From contig OU612075.1 of assembly GCA_914767715.1 (NCBI GenBank), positions 22,756,001 through 22,820,000 of the forward strand: a stretch of DNA of 64,000 bases, given 5' to 3'. A model generated the notes under the pieces. That model was given only the letters and a program-made list of their open reading frames with translations, ran no database searches and was not told the DNA's origin. A program made the translations under genes and the position numbers. This document shows, piece after piece, positions 26,490 to 39,177 of the stretch (within the stretch, counting starts at the first letter, position 1; each line of letters opens with the position of its first letter). Source of the DNA: Membranipora membranacea (taxonomy: Eukaryota; Bryozoa; Gymnolaemata; Cheilostomatida; Membraniporidae).

Positions 26490-27095
26490 TATCACAGAGT
26501 AAGGATCTACCTTCACATAGACCTAATATTTATTATTAAGTCTATGGGATCTACTCTATCTATGGTCTATAATATCAAACATGCTCAATACAACACATCT
26601 CATAATTGATCTCTAAAGAATGTCTATAAGAATCAAACAACTAATCTCAGTTTGAACTTCTATATTTACTGTATTTTTGTTTTTATTCATAATAAACGTA
26701 AGGCTCATCCATATATAACAGTACGTCATCTTAACAATCCAAAAATTAACATGTGAAGAGACAGCCACATTGTAGCTTGTAGCTGATACATGTATGTTGT
26801 ATAATCTTATAACCAGCTAACTTATTCCACTGGTTTTGCTACATTCTTTCTTGCTCTGCTGTTTTTTGTCAATGACCACTATTGATTTTACGATTTTTTA
26901 ATTTGTTTTAATTGTTATATTTTATGTCATAGTGATTATTAGTACAAGTTATCACAGTTAAAATAAATAGCTGAGTATAAATAAAATACAACCATAAGAG
27001 CCCTTTTGGCCTACTGGAGATACAAGGAGTAAAAAACAACTTTTAGATAACAACAACAAAAAAGGTAACTGATCAGGATTTCTGATAATCGAGGA
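26490..27095. other. Convergent 3' flanks, no gene seen
   Basis: This is an AT-rich gap between the stop codons of the unrecognised (+) gene and the single-pass membrane protein gene (-). Apart from the palindromic element at its left end I see nothing that codes. Confidence 0.45.
26491..26575. repeat. ATCACAGAGTAAGGAT-family element (copy 2, long loop)
   Basis: It begins two bases after a stop codon with ATATCACAGAGTAAGGATCT. It continues into an imperfect stem around ACATAGACCTAATA / TATTAAGTCTATGGGAT and returns to AGATCTACTCT-like sequence. It keeps the same left flank as the copies near 2953, 38628 and 62237, but with a longer interior. Confidence 0.5.
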
Positions 27096-30000
27096 TCAAA
27101 TATGATGCTTTCCATATAGGTAAACAGAATCAACTTGAGATGCAGATGCATTGGTAGATTGATTCGAGTAAGTATGGTCACTGAATGGATCTGTATTAAC
27201 ATGAGCTCTTGGTGAAGGTGAAGGAGGAAATTGGCTCAACGGGGCGACAGGGGCAAAGTAGCATGGCATGGATCTTTGACGCTCGGCAGACTGTTTAGAA
27301 GGATCGTCAGTTGTGAGCGCTGACTGATTTTCATTATCACTGGTTTTAAAGTATACATCATCTACGGTGTAGTCATTTTTACAGGCGGCTTGATGTGGCA
27401 GCGCCAAGCTGTTTAGTGTTGGTGTTTTTTCTAATACTGCGTCAGCATTCTCATCAGCATCACTTACGAAGTAAATACCATGGGCTGTATCATCTGTACC
27501 TAAATCTGTATGATCTGTACCCGGAGCTGTATCATTAATACCTGGGGGTGTATGATCTATACCCGGCGCTGGGTAACTGGGTATCGAGCCTAGCCTGTCA
27601 TCAGTTGCTGACTCCTGCTGTGATGACGTTATGTCACCTGATTTCTCACTGGTAACATCATCGCTCACAAAATACACATCGTCACATGTGTAAACTTTGA
27701 AGTCATCACTCGCTGTCTCCTGATCAGGCCTCGCTGCCGCCGGTATAAATGAATGATAGTCACCATCAGTTACCACAGCAAAAGCTCTCTGTATAGTCCC
27801 TGTCATAGTGTCCAGCTCTATAGTGCTCGGTCTGCGCACACTATGGAACTGACTATTGAGCTGACTCTGCAGTGGACTCTGGGGCTGAGTCTGCTGTTGA
27901 CTCTGGTGTTGCTTAGTAAGATGTTCTATCGGCGAGTTTGTTGTACTAGAAGAGCATGCAGCTGAGGTTGGTCGCTCACTCGTGTTTTGTTTGTGAGAAT
28001 GTGATACAGAAGGCTTACTGGAGGGTAGGGGTTTTCTTACGCTACACAGTCGGCGGGCGACAGCGTGAGTCATATATGTATCGTCGCACTCCTGATACAA
28101 ATCATCCAGGCTTTTATTTTGATCGTCAGTAAAGACTGAGTTCCTGAGATCAGCACCTCCTGTAGGCAGCCTATTTTCAGTCAGAATTTGCACATCTGCT
28201 GAGCCTGATGAAACGCCACATGGAGGTGGCGGAGGAGGCAGAGTCTGTGTGGTGATGTCACTCTCACTCAGGGAGAGATAACTACACTGGTAGCTCGACA
28301 CTGTGGACTGCAGAGTACAAGCCCTCTTTTCTGGACCTCTAGCGGCAATCGCAGTTGAATCTATATTAAAAAAAAAGAATTTTTGTCTGTGTGACAGTGT
28401 TGAAAAAAAGACACCCACCACATGTGTCTTTCAATGAAATGTGTTTACCCTTTCGTCAAATGGTTCTACATAAATCTTACAAAGCTCTTTGTTTTTTTTC
28501 CTTGATGAGAACAAACATGATTACAGAAATCTCACCTGTTGCCTGTGCCAATGAGGAGGAAGTCTCATCAAGCATTGTGTATTCATTCTTCAGCGCACAC
28601 GGCTGTATGGTGGAGCTAGGAGGACATCCCACCACCAGCGATCTCTCTGTGTCGACCCTTGTAATGAGTGCACAGGTGTCACGTATCGGATCTGGGTACG
28701 CATTCTATAAAAAAAAATTCAAATAGTCAATCTAGTCTTTTGCCTATACATCAATCATAAACTGCACTGTTTTCCCTCTTATAATTATGCTGAACCACAG
28801 AATAGAAGAGAAATGACAAAAAGTTTGGTGGTCTGACGGAGATTAAGAAGAAAAGCGTCAGGTGGCGAAATAGGACAGAACGAGATTACATTACGTCATA
28901 ATAATATCTTAGTATTTTTTACTTGACAACGTCGTAACTAGAGGTCAGTGTCTGGGCAGGTTGATTAGTCTGGTCAGAACATGGAAGAAGATAATAATCT
29001 GATAGAGGATTACTCGCTGCTGCGTTTTTTTACAGCCAATTATGTCGCAAGTTTTTAATAAGCAAAAACTCCAGTGTCAACAATTAAAATGATATGTCAG
29101 TTAAAACTTGCAAAAATGTCAATAGCATTCCATTTAGATTTCTCAATGGCAGCTACGTAATACAGTATGAAATATTGTATGTTCCGGTATGTGCCATAAA
29201 CTTGAATGAAAGAAATGTGTCAAGGCAGATAGGATTAACCAGGGCTCCTGAGAGCTGAGTTTCTTCCTCATGGTAATACTAGTTATCATGTCATCATACA
29301 TACCACGCCTTGTGTTGACTGAGAGGTCACTCTGACAGCATTAATGAACTGATCAGACAGTGAGAGCTCATAACCGTAGTTAGTAACAGCGATCCTCGAG
29401 TCGTCGGATCCTGTCACCTCACTCCTGTCATCAAATACTCTGGGAGTCACGTGCTGCCAACTCTCTGTTGTGCTCTGGGATTTTCTCCTTCTATACCTAC
29501 AGCAAGACATCAGCACTTGTACCTTAAACTGTCCTTATGACTTAATTCTAAGAGTAACTTGAAATCAGCAACCACAGAACTGCGGCAATTCTTTTTTGTT
29601 CCATGTTCTACGCAAAAGGATGTAAAAATCATGGCTCAAAAACAAGCGAACTAGATATAAGCGTAACTTGTTTTCAAACATCTTTATAAATGCTATCATT
29701 GGAGAAACTACTAAAATTAAAAAAATACCCGGAATAAAAATCCAGCAAGTTTACCAATGATGAAATAGTGAATTCTAAATTGCAACAGCATGATAACCCA
29801 AGGTGGTAAGTATTGAGATGGCCATTGGCAAAACAGCAATACTTGATGCATTCAAAAAAATCAGGCCAGGGGGCCGTCGGGAGTGGAGAGAAGGGACAAA
29901 AGTCTGGCAGGCTCAGACTAACATAAAATCCGCCCTGCATCTGCTTTGATGCCAATTGGTTGGCTGATGGATAGTGAACTAACTGAGAATTCTAAATTGT

Positions 30001-30763
30001 TGTCAAAATTGTTGAACCAAAATTTCAAACCTGCAATAGACCGGATACAACAATATAAGTGAAAATGAATTCTCAGTCCTACCCAATAAGGAAAATAACG
30101 TCAAGCAATTTTCATCCCAGTGCCAATGTAGGACATGAAACGGAATGATTTAAATTTTAATATGGTAATATCAGTTTATATAATCATTCAAGAAGGCAGC
30201 TACAATTACAGTATATACTTATTCACACTGATTAAAAGATTATTTTGTTTGATCGTAACTTACTTTTTTAATTTGGTGATACCAAATTTTACAGCAATCA
30301 TACAGAGGATCGTGGCCAGTACAGCCACTGTAATCTTTAGGCACACAACCTTCCTCTTCATGTGAGCGCACTCAGGAATGAGATGACATCGGGTTGTGAT
30401 TACAGCAGGTGTGTTCTCCGCCTCTTTAGGAGTTTGATGCTTTGACACGGACGGTGTGTGGAGACTGTTGGATGTTGTGGTTGTAGTATGCTTTGGTTGC
30501 CTAGTGGACAACCGCTTTCCTTTGCGCTTCTTGCCCACATCAAGATGTATATTTATGGATGAAGCTGTTGATGTGCTAACGCCTGAATGAGATACTTGAC
30601 GGAAATTATTTGTTTTAACTTTAAGAGCCGTAGTGTTATCAGCTCTCAGAGTATCAGTAGTAGTTTGATGTTCCCTTTTAGTCTTTGTAGCAAAATCAAT
30701 TATTACAAAGTCACTCTGAGTGCCATCTGTACCATTCCGTTCTGTTTCATTCAGTGCTGACAT
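27096..30763 (-). CDS. Single-pass membrane protein with long Tyr-motif cytoplasmic tail
   Basis: Four coding exons in transcript order: 30763-30264, 29496-29304, 28704-28536, 28360-27096. They encode 708 residues with matching phases (2,0,1). A likely 5' UTR exon ends at a GTAAGT donor near 30950. The start MSALNETERNGTDG lacks a signal peptide but has N-glycosylation sites. Residues ~60-135 are Ser/Thr/basic. The only TM segment is VVCLKITVAVLATILCMIAV (about 140-159), followed by KLKKYRRRK, the positive-inside stop-transfer. The 540-residue tail contains LPPPPPP, Gln-rich stretches and three acidic Tyr repeats: DDVYFVSDDV (~514), GIYFVSDADE (~582) and DDVYFKTSDN (~622). HTYSNQS and DSVYLYGK follow near the end. 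Such sites suit tyrosine phosphorylation and SH2 docking, so a signalling receptor or scaffold is inferred. No named family recognised. Confidence 0.75.
29862..29925. repeat. GC-rich double-hairpin repeat (copy 3)
   Basis: CAGGGGGCCGTCGGGAGTGG followed by ACAAAAGTCTGGCAGGCTCAGACT (two parts) matches the copies at 15757 and 58637 with several substitutions. It is located in an intron or intron-flanking part of the single-pass membrane protein gene. Confidence 0.6.
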
Positions 30764-32578
30764 ATTGTTACACCTGTTCTGTAAACAAAAAGAGTAAAAT
30801 GGCGTACCAGATTTGATCAGAGCTCGGAACATGTTTTGAAGGTTATAAAAAACAGATAGAGATGATGAGTCAAAGAATATCATTGTTAGTTTTATACATC
30901 AGTATATCAGGGATATTATGTGGTAAACTACATGCAGACTTACCTATGCAGCTCACTTGACGGAATCAGTTCTGGAGCAAGTAAGCAGTAAGCAGAATAA
31001 TTAAACTGACTTCTACGCTGTTGTTAGCCAGAGAGATGACTGAAGCCAAATTTTCAGTATGGAGGAAATTATATCAGACTTTAGTTGCAAAACTCTTCTT
31101 AAAGATCTTTGTTCAAAAGATTTATTATGTGGTCAAACTAACAACGCAATATTTTAATCCTCTTTACTTTGCGTGAGCTTTGTTTTAGAATCTAAGAGAA
31201 AATAACAGGAAATTTGTATTTATTCAATTTAAACTATGATTTTTTGTCACATTTGTCACTAAGTAGCTATGGCAACTAAATTTGTGGTCAAAGACATAAG
31301 AGTCTGCAGTACGATGACTGACACATTCTTCAACCTGTAAAAGGCTTTATTTCCTCATGAGATCAGTGTTTAATCCCCTAATACAGCTAAATATACACTT
31401 TTCGTTTTATTTATTGAGCTAATTTTAGTGACAGATTTCTGGTTCAGCTAAAAACTCTGTATGCGTTTGTGTATACCTGACACATATATGTATATATATA
31501 GTATCAAATTTGTGACTGATAATATGTCATACTGTTTCCAATTAAAAAAAACTGATATAGTAACAAACAAGATATATGAAATTCAATCATAACCACTGCC
31601 GTTGCGTAAAATTCTAACAATCAAAATAAAGTATTTTTTTTGCTCATAATCTCTATTATGGATTAATCTAGGGAAGCAATATGTTGTCAGATTACTCTTT
31701 GTCTTCAGTTCAAAGGGTCATCCTGATTATGACACATTAAAGAACAGCTAACTGACTCATCGTTTCCATCAAATTTTTGTGTATTTCTCTTATCTTGATC
31801 CTGTTCTGCAAAAAAACTATTATCACACTATTGCTAGGGAACAAAATGCAGCGGTACCGGTCTGTGAGTCAATTTTGTAAAAGTTTTAATAATAGTGTAT
31901 TTCAAGTGAGGGTGCTGGTTAAAGATGGTGATGTGCGAACTAAAAGTGACAGTTCAGATGGGTAGGGGATGATAAAGTCATTTTTATCATACAATCATAC
32001 AACACAAAGATCACTTTTGAAAGCACTGTTCTCTTTTTGAAAGTAATATTGATTCCGTTGGTAAACTTTTCGCAAGACTAAGTCACACAACAATATGACA
32101 ATGTTTGCTTAGTCCCGGGCTGATTTGTTGTCATGTCAGGAATTCTCTACCAAATAAAGTAGAGTATGGATTCATTTATCCATTTGACATCACAGTGTTC
32201 CTTAAGATACAAAGTCTTCTTACTTGCTGAGTTATCAAAACTCTTACATAGACTGTGCAGGGTCTGCTTGGACCTCAGGCTCAGGTAAGTAGATGCTGAT
32301 GGAATGGAATGGGATATGAAGGCGTAAACCTGCAGCCCCTACTTTAGTGGGTTTGTAGAAAAAAACTGGTGTTTGTTGAAAGGCCATGCTCTGCCAGATT
32401 TTGGATACAGTTTTCCTTTTTGTGGCAGACTTTGAAACCAAAATTGGAAAAAATGTTCCTATGACCTCAATTATGGTAGCAAATGATAAACTTTTATTAA
32501 TTCAATTGATTGCCATATTGAACTTAAAATATGTTTTGAAGTTCAAATTTAAGCACTGTTATAGCTGACACAAGTTAA

Positions 32579-32956
32579 AGGGCAACCAAGGTTTCGCAGC
32601 AATGCATTAATGGGTAGGAAATAATGTGCTGGGCAGCATCAGCTTTGTGCATTACGCGATGCAAAACTCAAAGTAGTTGCTGACTCTAAGCTGGGTAACA
32701 CTTCAGTTTAAGGGAGGTTCCAAGACTTTGCTGTAATAATTATAGAGCACAGGCTAAATAATAACAGGAACAGGAAACTGCTATGTGGTATTCTCTTTTA
32801 GCTGAGTTTGAGTGCCTGATGGAAGAAATGTTTCACAAGAATTCTGGCTGAATAATCATCCGAATTATATTTTGTCTTTTTCCCCATGCAGAAGGTGCAA
32901 TCTGCTTTAATCAATGGCCATCAATGAGAAGTTGTTTGAAACCTTGGTTGCCCTTT
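32579..32956 (+). mobile_element. TTAA-flanked MITE, copy 1
   Basis: Terminal inverted repeats AGGGCAACCAAGGTTTC and GAAACCTTGGTTGCCCT-type ends bound about 378 bp without coding capacity. TTAA precedes it (32575-32578) and follows it (32957-32960) after two extra T. It is nearly identical in sequence to copy 2. Confidence 0.8.
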
Positions 32957-33410
32957 TTAATACGGATATCCAACATGAATCTTGGTGCATATGTTAGTTA
33001 ACACCATTGAGATGCTATTTGGAAACTGCTATGATAAAGGATTCGGAAAACAATTAAAGTAAACGCCTTCCCATAATCCTCCAACGTTTCAGAGTTATCA
33101 ACTCTCACAGACCAACCAGCATTGCTTATTTGTCAGTAATCGGCAAAGTTGATTTGGTATTATCCGAAATCGCGATGAGCACATGGCTACTGTATAAATG
33201 CTAATAGTCTTTGTACATGTTTACAGGCTAATAGGTAGGAGTACATCCTCAATAAAGTAGTAAATTATGAATAATTAGGTCGGTGGGGACACAAATATTT
33301 GTTTGAAGTAGGTGTCCACTTATAGTGATGACAGAATATTCAACTCAAAACGACTCAAACCAGTAGTGGAATTTGATGATGATATAACAGCCAACAATTA
33401 TTTTAATTAA

Positions 33411-33787
33411 AGGGCAACCAAGGTTTCGCAGCAATGCATTAATGGGTAGGAAATAATGTGCTGGGCAGCATCAGCTTTGTGCATTACGCGATGCAAGACT
33501 CAAAGTAGTTGCTGACTCTAAGCTGGGTAACGCTTCAGTTTAGGGGAGGTTCCAAGACTTTGCTGTAATAATTATAGAGCACAGGCTAAATAATAACAGG
33601 AACAGGAAACTGCTATGTGGTATTCTCCTTTAGCTGAGTTTGAGTGCCTGATGGAAGAAATGTTTCACAAGAATTCTGGCTGAATAATCATCCGAATTAT
33701 ATTTTGTCTTTTTCCCCATGCAGAAGGTGCAATCTGCTATTAATCAATGGCCATCAATGAGAAGTTGTTTGAAACCTTGGTTGCCCT
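33411..33787 (+). mobile_element. TTAA-flanked MITE, copy 2
   Basis: It has the same length and order as copy 1, with only a handful of differences (for example AACACTT to AACGCTT). The flanks TTAA at 33407-33410 and 33788-33791 are an exact target duplication. TTAA duplication suggests a piggyBac-type transposase in trans, but the terminal AGGG is not the classic piggyBac end. Confidence 0.85.
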
Positions 33788-33791
33788 TTAA

Positions 33792-34053
33792 AGGGATACC
33801 AAGGTTTCAAACAACAAACAACAAACTCAGCTAAAAGAGAATACCACATAGCAGTTTCCTGTTCCTGTTATTATTTAGCCTGTGCTCTATAATTATTACA
33901 GCAAAGTCTTGGAACCTCCCCTAAACTGAAGCGTTACCCAGCTTAGAGTCAGCAACTACTTTGAGTCTTGCATCGCGTAATGCACAAAGCTGATGCTGCC
34001 CAGCACATTATTTGCTACCCATTAATGCATTGCTGCGAAACTTTAGTTGCCCT
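33792..34053 (-). mobile_element. TTAA-flanked MITE, copy 3, internally deleted and inverted
   Basis: It shares its left TTAA with copy 2 and ends at TTAA 34054-34057. It is in reverse orientation and lacks roughly the 3' third of the full-length form, passing from the terminal repeat straight to ACTCAGCTAAAAGAGAATAC. It therefore arose by insertion into the TTAA bordering copy 2, or the reverse. Confidence 0.85.
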
Positions 34054-34998
34054 TTAAATTACCTGAGTATGTAAAACATGAAATTAGACCCCATCTTAAT
34101 GATCTGTAAACAAAAATAACAGGACCACTCCACTTAATTGTTCAATTAAAATAGTCTGCATTTACAGTTACGCATGAGAACTTAAGTAATGTTTCACTCT
34201 CCTCTATAAAGTTAGAGGTAATTGGTTGGCAGGTCCAAATAAACTATTTTATTTGGGTGGGAAATTCAGATTCTACTCCAGATCAAGGCATTTATTTGGA
34301 GTAGCCCAATATGCACTTGAGTGATTTTGCCTTATTTTAAATTCCATCCCTCTCTCAGTGCATAAATTGATTGGCATGATAGTATGATGGTTACAAACTG
34401 TGATTCTCAACATAAGAGCCGTATGTTCAGTCTTAAAACCACCTAATTCTCCAAATATGGTCATAAGCTTGCAGCTGATCCCCTACTATAGCTTGGGTTG
34501 TGCTCAATCTTTTGAACCACCTTTAAAAACAGAATGGGGAATCGAAAAGTCAATATCAAAACCGTGATCCAGTGCCTACCTACCACTGATTGTTGAGTGA
34601 TATAAATGTTGCCTCAACACTGCATATATGTATGCTCTGAATATTGAAAGCATTGCGTTAATTCTGTTTTATTGCTTATATTGCTTATATTACCACAGCC
34701 AAAATAATACTGAGTAAAAGAAGAAGTACCCATTGAGACAAACTAATTGATACACTGCACTGTTACTTATCATAAGTAGAGAGTAATAATAAATAACTAT
34801 AAATCACAGATGTATAACTAGATGTAAATAAATATGACAGAAATGATTGGTAGAATTAGTACACAAGGAAACTAAATGGCCTGCCACGGTGAAAAGTAAA
34901 ATAGAAGATTGAGATTTGCAAATGCTCTATTATGATTGCGGGCAAGTTGATTAAGATTATAATACAGTAGATCTAAATATAGCAGTTATTTATATAAT

Positions 34999-37955
34999 CT
35001 ATTTGCTGACGGAGGAGCCGCCGCAGGTGACGAGGTTCCTGTGGTTGAGCCCACATATACTAACATCAAACAGAGTACCCGGGGCCACCCCCTGGGGCTG
35101 ATAGACTATCCCCTGAGCTATCCACTCCTGCTGATAATAAGCACAGTCTGCTGATACGTGGAATCTTATACCTCCAGCGTCACAAGAGGAGGAAGTGAAG
35201 ACTATACTGTCTGAGAGATGACGAAGTGAAAACCCAGTCTGCTGGTTAATGTCTCCCCCTGATTGTTGGTTAGTATTGTCTCCACTTGATTGTTGGTTTG
35301 CGTTGTTGTTGACCGCACCTGGTTGGTTGTTGGCGTTGTTGGTGTTGTCCCCACTTGATTGTTGGTTGGCGTTATCGGCGGGTCCTGTAACTCTAGTGTC
35401 ATCATAAGATACAGGGAACAGAGTGACTGGTGCGGCCACACATTCAATATCTACAGAGAGGAGAAAATATCATTATTGTCGTTTGATTTAATTATCCACA
35501 TATCACAGACAAGAATACATGCATGTAGCAAAATTCAGAGTAAATACTGGCCTCAAAAATTGAACATGAAACACACAAAAAGTCAGAACTGTGGATCATT
35601 CCATAGAGCAAATATGATCTAATAACTACACTTGTTGGATCAGTCAGAGAAGGGAGTAATGTTACTCCTTGGCCAGAGTATTCTTATTGGTTGACAAGTA
35701 GCCAAATTCTAATGAAGTGTAACAAACTATTTAGTGGTACTTTGACGGGTTGTATATTTTGATACTATGAGTATAATTAGATAATGAGTAGGAGGGTAAG
35801 TAGTCACTCTTGTAGTAAGTGGACACATATAGTAGGACTGTCTAATCGTATCTCACCTCTTGTCTTGTTGACCATTTCCTGTACCCAGCTGCTGAAGTAG
35901 CATGGTCCGTATGAGTTTGGGATACGCAGCTGTGTGCAGGCTAGGAATCTATTGTAATCGGCATCGCTGTACAAAAAATGAAGATTAAACCATGTTCACT
36001 TTATCATGTTGATGTTGATGATTATTTTTTCAAATTAAAATTGATGTTTATTAATTGTTTCCAAACACATATCTGATACAAAGCATGAACATAGCACCAA
36101 GACTGGACAGGAGAATGACTTATAACTGAGAGTTTGCAGTCTGTGGAATAGTTTTGGTACAGCTTGCTTGGTTAACTTTTCTTGGGAAGATATCACTCTC
36201 ACCATTACAGTTGGGTACAAGTTTTTTGAAAATTAATTATAATTAATGAGATAGATAAAACACCAACCTGCAGCTGATTTTGTTAGAAGAGAAAGTATAG
36301 ACCATATCAAGACAGGTGACAAACTCATTGGTACACTCCATGTTAAACTGAGCTACAAAAATAATATACAGAGTGACAAATAACAGCTTCGATCAGAGAC
36401 CAGACATAAAAGGGTACAAACAGTATATCACATATTATCAGGTCTGCTGGCACAACTACCTCACAGGAGAACAACTCTAGGGAGTTAAGTTATTGCATAT
36501 ATCAATTTAAATCTAAAGGTATGGTCAAATACCGGCTCGACTCGGTACCACAGAGGATACCACTGAGATTTAGGCTGTCAGAAGATAGATAGGTTCATAG
36601 ATAGATAGATAGGCCTGATCACTTACCATTCAGATCACATTCCTCAGCTGACAATAGCAACAAACTCTCGGACATCTTATTCAGTATCTCATACAGTTTG
36701 GCAGAATCACCGTCTGGAACGTGAGAATCGGTCTGACACTTGGAGAATCCATCCATTCTACAAATAAATGAAGATAGTTAATATAAGTGAGAAAGCATAA
36801 CATGATGTTTTAGTATGCTTTAATCATAATAAAAAACAAAAGTGGGACCGCTGTAATAAGACAAGGCAAGGCTCTTACAGAGCAAGGTTACAATGCTCAA
36901 TATGACCGCAGCTGCTTGTTTTGTTTTTCATATTTGAGAACTTTGGACGAAATTTTAACTAACTCTAGCTGAAGCGACCACATGGCAGACAGCAGACTTG
37001 ACCTTTCTAATGTCGCTGGGTTAACGATTTGATGCTGGATTTGATGCTGGGTTAACGATTAGTGATTACTGCAGCAATTTCTCAGTCTATTTAACATTCA
37101 TAAGATTCACTGTGTTCTGGGACCAGTTTAAAATGGAATTGTAGGTTTTTAACAATTTGTCATTAAATAGTCATTTATATAGGATTAACCAACAATCATA
37201 TAGATGTGGTGGTAAAAATATTTAGTGTGTGCTTTAAAAAGTCAGCATGGTTATTATTGACTGAGCATTTATGACTGGCAGCACACAAAGGATAATTGTT
37301 ATATATGCAGTAATATCACCACGCCTCAAATTATCAACCTGTTAACAACCGTTCTTATTGAAACCAGTCTCTGCACCATACCGGAATAAGACCACCTCAT
37401 ACCTAATCATAAAATATTTAGCTACATTCTATTTCATGGATACATTTTTGTAAGTTGTCACCTTACATATTTACTTCCTGTGGGCAGTAAGAGGAGCCTG
37501 CACTACTTGGTACTTACTGTTCACACATAGTACGGGTTGTGTCAGCCAGGACGGGTTCTAGGCACATATCAGTAGTCGTGTCACGGTACGAAGCTTCGAT
37601 TCTACCACATGTGAAAGCTGATGTAATAAAAAAAATTACATATTCTATTAATGATATTAGATAATTAAATTGCTCAGAGTTACCTATCTTCATAAGGTTA
37701 ATATCGATATTAATATCACATTGTAGCCAGATAGTGAAAGTGCCTCTAATTCTAAATCACATAGTGTACATATCTTTATATCTTTACTCAATGACTTTAC
37801 TGTGTAGAGAGCAACTGAAATAAACCTATCATGGAAATGCCTATATAGATCGGAAGCAAGTCAGAAAACCATCACAGAAAGCTATGTTAGTATGTCAGAT
37901 ACTGATGATACTTACCGAGAGCGAGCATGACAAGATTTAGTGAATACTTCTCCAT
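34999..37955 (-). CDS. Secreted cysteine-rich protein with Asn/Gln-rich repeat
   Basis: Six exons in transcript order: 37955-37916, 37617-37518, 36757-36627, 36352-36268, 35966-35857, 35450-34999. They give 305 residues, and every phase agrees. MEKYSLNLVMLALA is a signal peptide. About fifteen Cys residues are spread through the mature chain (FTCGR, DMCLEP, TMCEQ, SKCQT, EECDL, MECTNEF, VTCLDM, LACTQL, GPCYF, IECVA, SSSCDA, ADCAY, SICGL, VTCGG), which suggests disulphides. One N-glycosylation site (NKT) is seen. Residues ~165-220 form a disordered repeat: NANQQSSGDNTN occurs twice with variants. There is no TM, so it is secreted. The family is not recognised. Confidence 0.8.
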
Positions 37956-38627
37956 TATGAAGCTAGGCAAAGATTGATATAAATGTAGTGTAAAATAAGT
38001 TGTGTGGCAGGATATTTGATCTTAAAGACTTTGTTGTCAAGGAATTCTGTCACTGCCAAAAAATCGTGCGCTCCACTTATCGATGAGCTGAATCGTGAAT
38101 GATGGTAAGGCTAGAGAGACTATCGCTTTTATTTGGCTCATCAAAACCACACATGATTCATAATACAGAGTACGCAATACATCATCAACAGACCATCAAT
38201 ACACCACCACACATACACCATCAGAGCAAACAACGGCAAACATGATTGTGTTATGGTCATCCATATGGAACATTATCCTGTCAATGTAGCCTTAGTAACC
38301 ATCTGTCGACATGATGGATAATACAGTTACGCCCTTGATGCGTTCAGGAGCAGGGCTTAATTGATGATGATTTTCAGGACAGAGCCCACATTATTGTGTG
38401 TCAAGAACCAGTGGTTCACCAATGATAGGATGGTTCCGGAATAGTGTGAGATGATGTGAACAAGGAGAACGACGGTTATGCACTAATTGGTTTGGCAACA
38501 GAATATACCAAGACACTTTGTTGGTTAACGGTTACCTAACACACAGGTTATGTATATCTACAGCGATAGTTATCATTAACTTGACCAGCTAACACCCATT
38601 TAATACCAAATATCACTTACTGAATGA

Positions 38628-38660
38628 TATCACAGAGTAAGGATTTATCCTTACTGTTTC
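38628..38660. repeat. ATCACAGAGTAAGGAT-family palindrome (copy 3)
   Basis: GATATCACAGAGTAAGGATT is followed by TATCCTTACTGTTTCAC, the same flank and stem as at 2953, with one arm mismatch. It lies upstream of the secreted Cys-rich gene. Confidence 0.6.
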
Positions 38661-38744
38661 ACTAAAAATATAAAAGTGGAGTGGTATAACTCAACGATGA
38701 TAACTCAGTAAACCCGAAATACCTCCTCCAAAGTTCATATAAGA

Positions 38745-39177
38745 TTGTCACCATGTCTCCCGCTGTCTCGTTCTCCACATGACAAGACAGCAAAACACTA
38801 CAACCTGCACCGTGGTCTGCTGGTGATCGAGGCTTCTAGAATGAGATCTCACAACCAAATTGTGATTCCGCCATCAATTAGCAGCTGTCACAATATGTAC
38901 TGTCACATGTACGGTCACATATCACTTGCTGTCACATGTAAGTCAAGCAGCTGACATCTTCTCTTCTTCCCTTTCAGTGTCCGTTTTCTCAGGTACTTTA
39001 AGTAGATTTCCGGCGATAATACACAGGAGGAAAATAAGTCCGAGATTACGATTAGATTTAAACTTCTTCAGGCAATCGTCTGGATTGTTCAGATCGACGG
39101 TATATATCTACAAAATATACCAGAAGGCAGCAATTAGGGCCTACAGTGAGGGAGGATCGAAAATGGTCAAAGCATGA
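38745..39177 (+). CDS. Doubtful two-exon small basic protein
   Basis: ATG at 38745 (context TCACCATGT) opens a frame to a GTAAGT donor at 38939. After a 39-nt pyrimidine-rich intron with a CTTTCAG acceptor (38978) the frame continues to TGA at 39177, giving about 130 residues. The product is basic (RRKISPRLRLDLN) without recognisable domains. A 39-nt intron is short compared with others here. It could equally be chance open sequence. Confidence 0.25.

Larger units (their letters stand above)
30764..34998. other. Gene-poor region with MITE cluster
   Basis: It contains the probable 5' UTR exon and promoter of the single-pass membrane protein gene at its left end and three TTAA-flanked MITEs at 32.6-34.1 kb. 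The rest is AT-rich sequence with no supportable exon. Confidence 0.45.
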
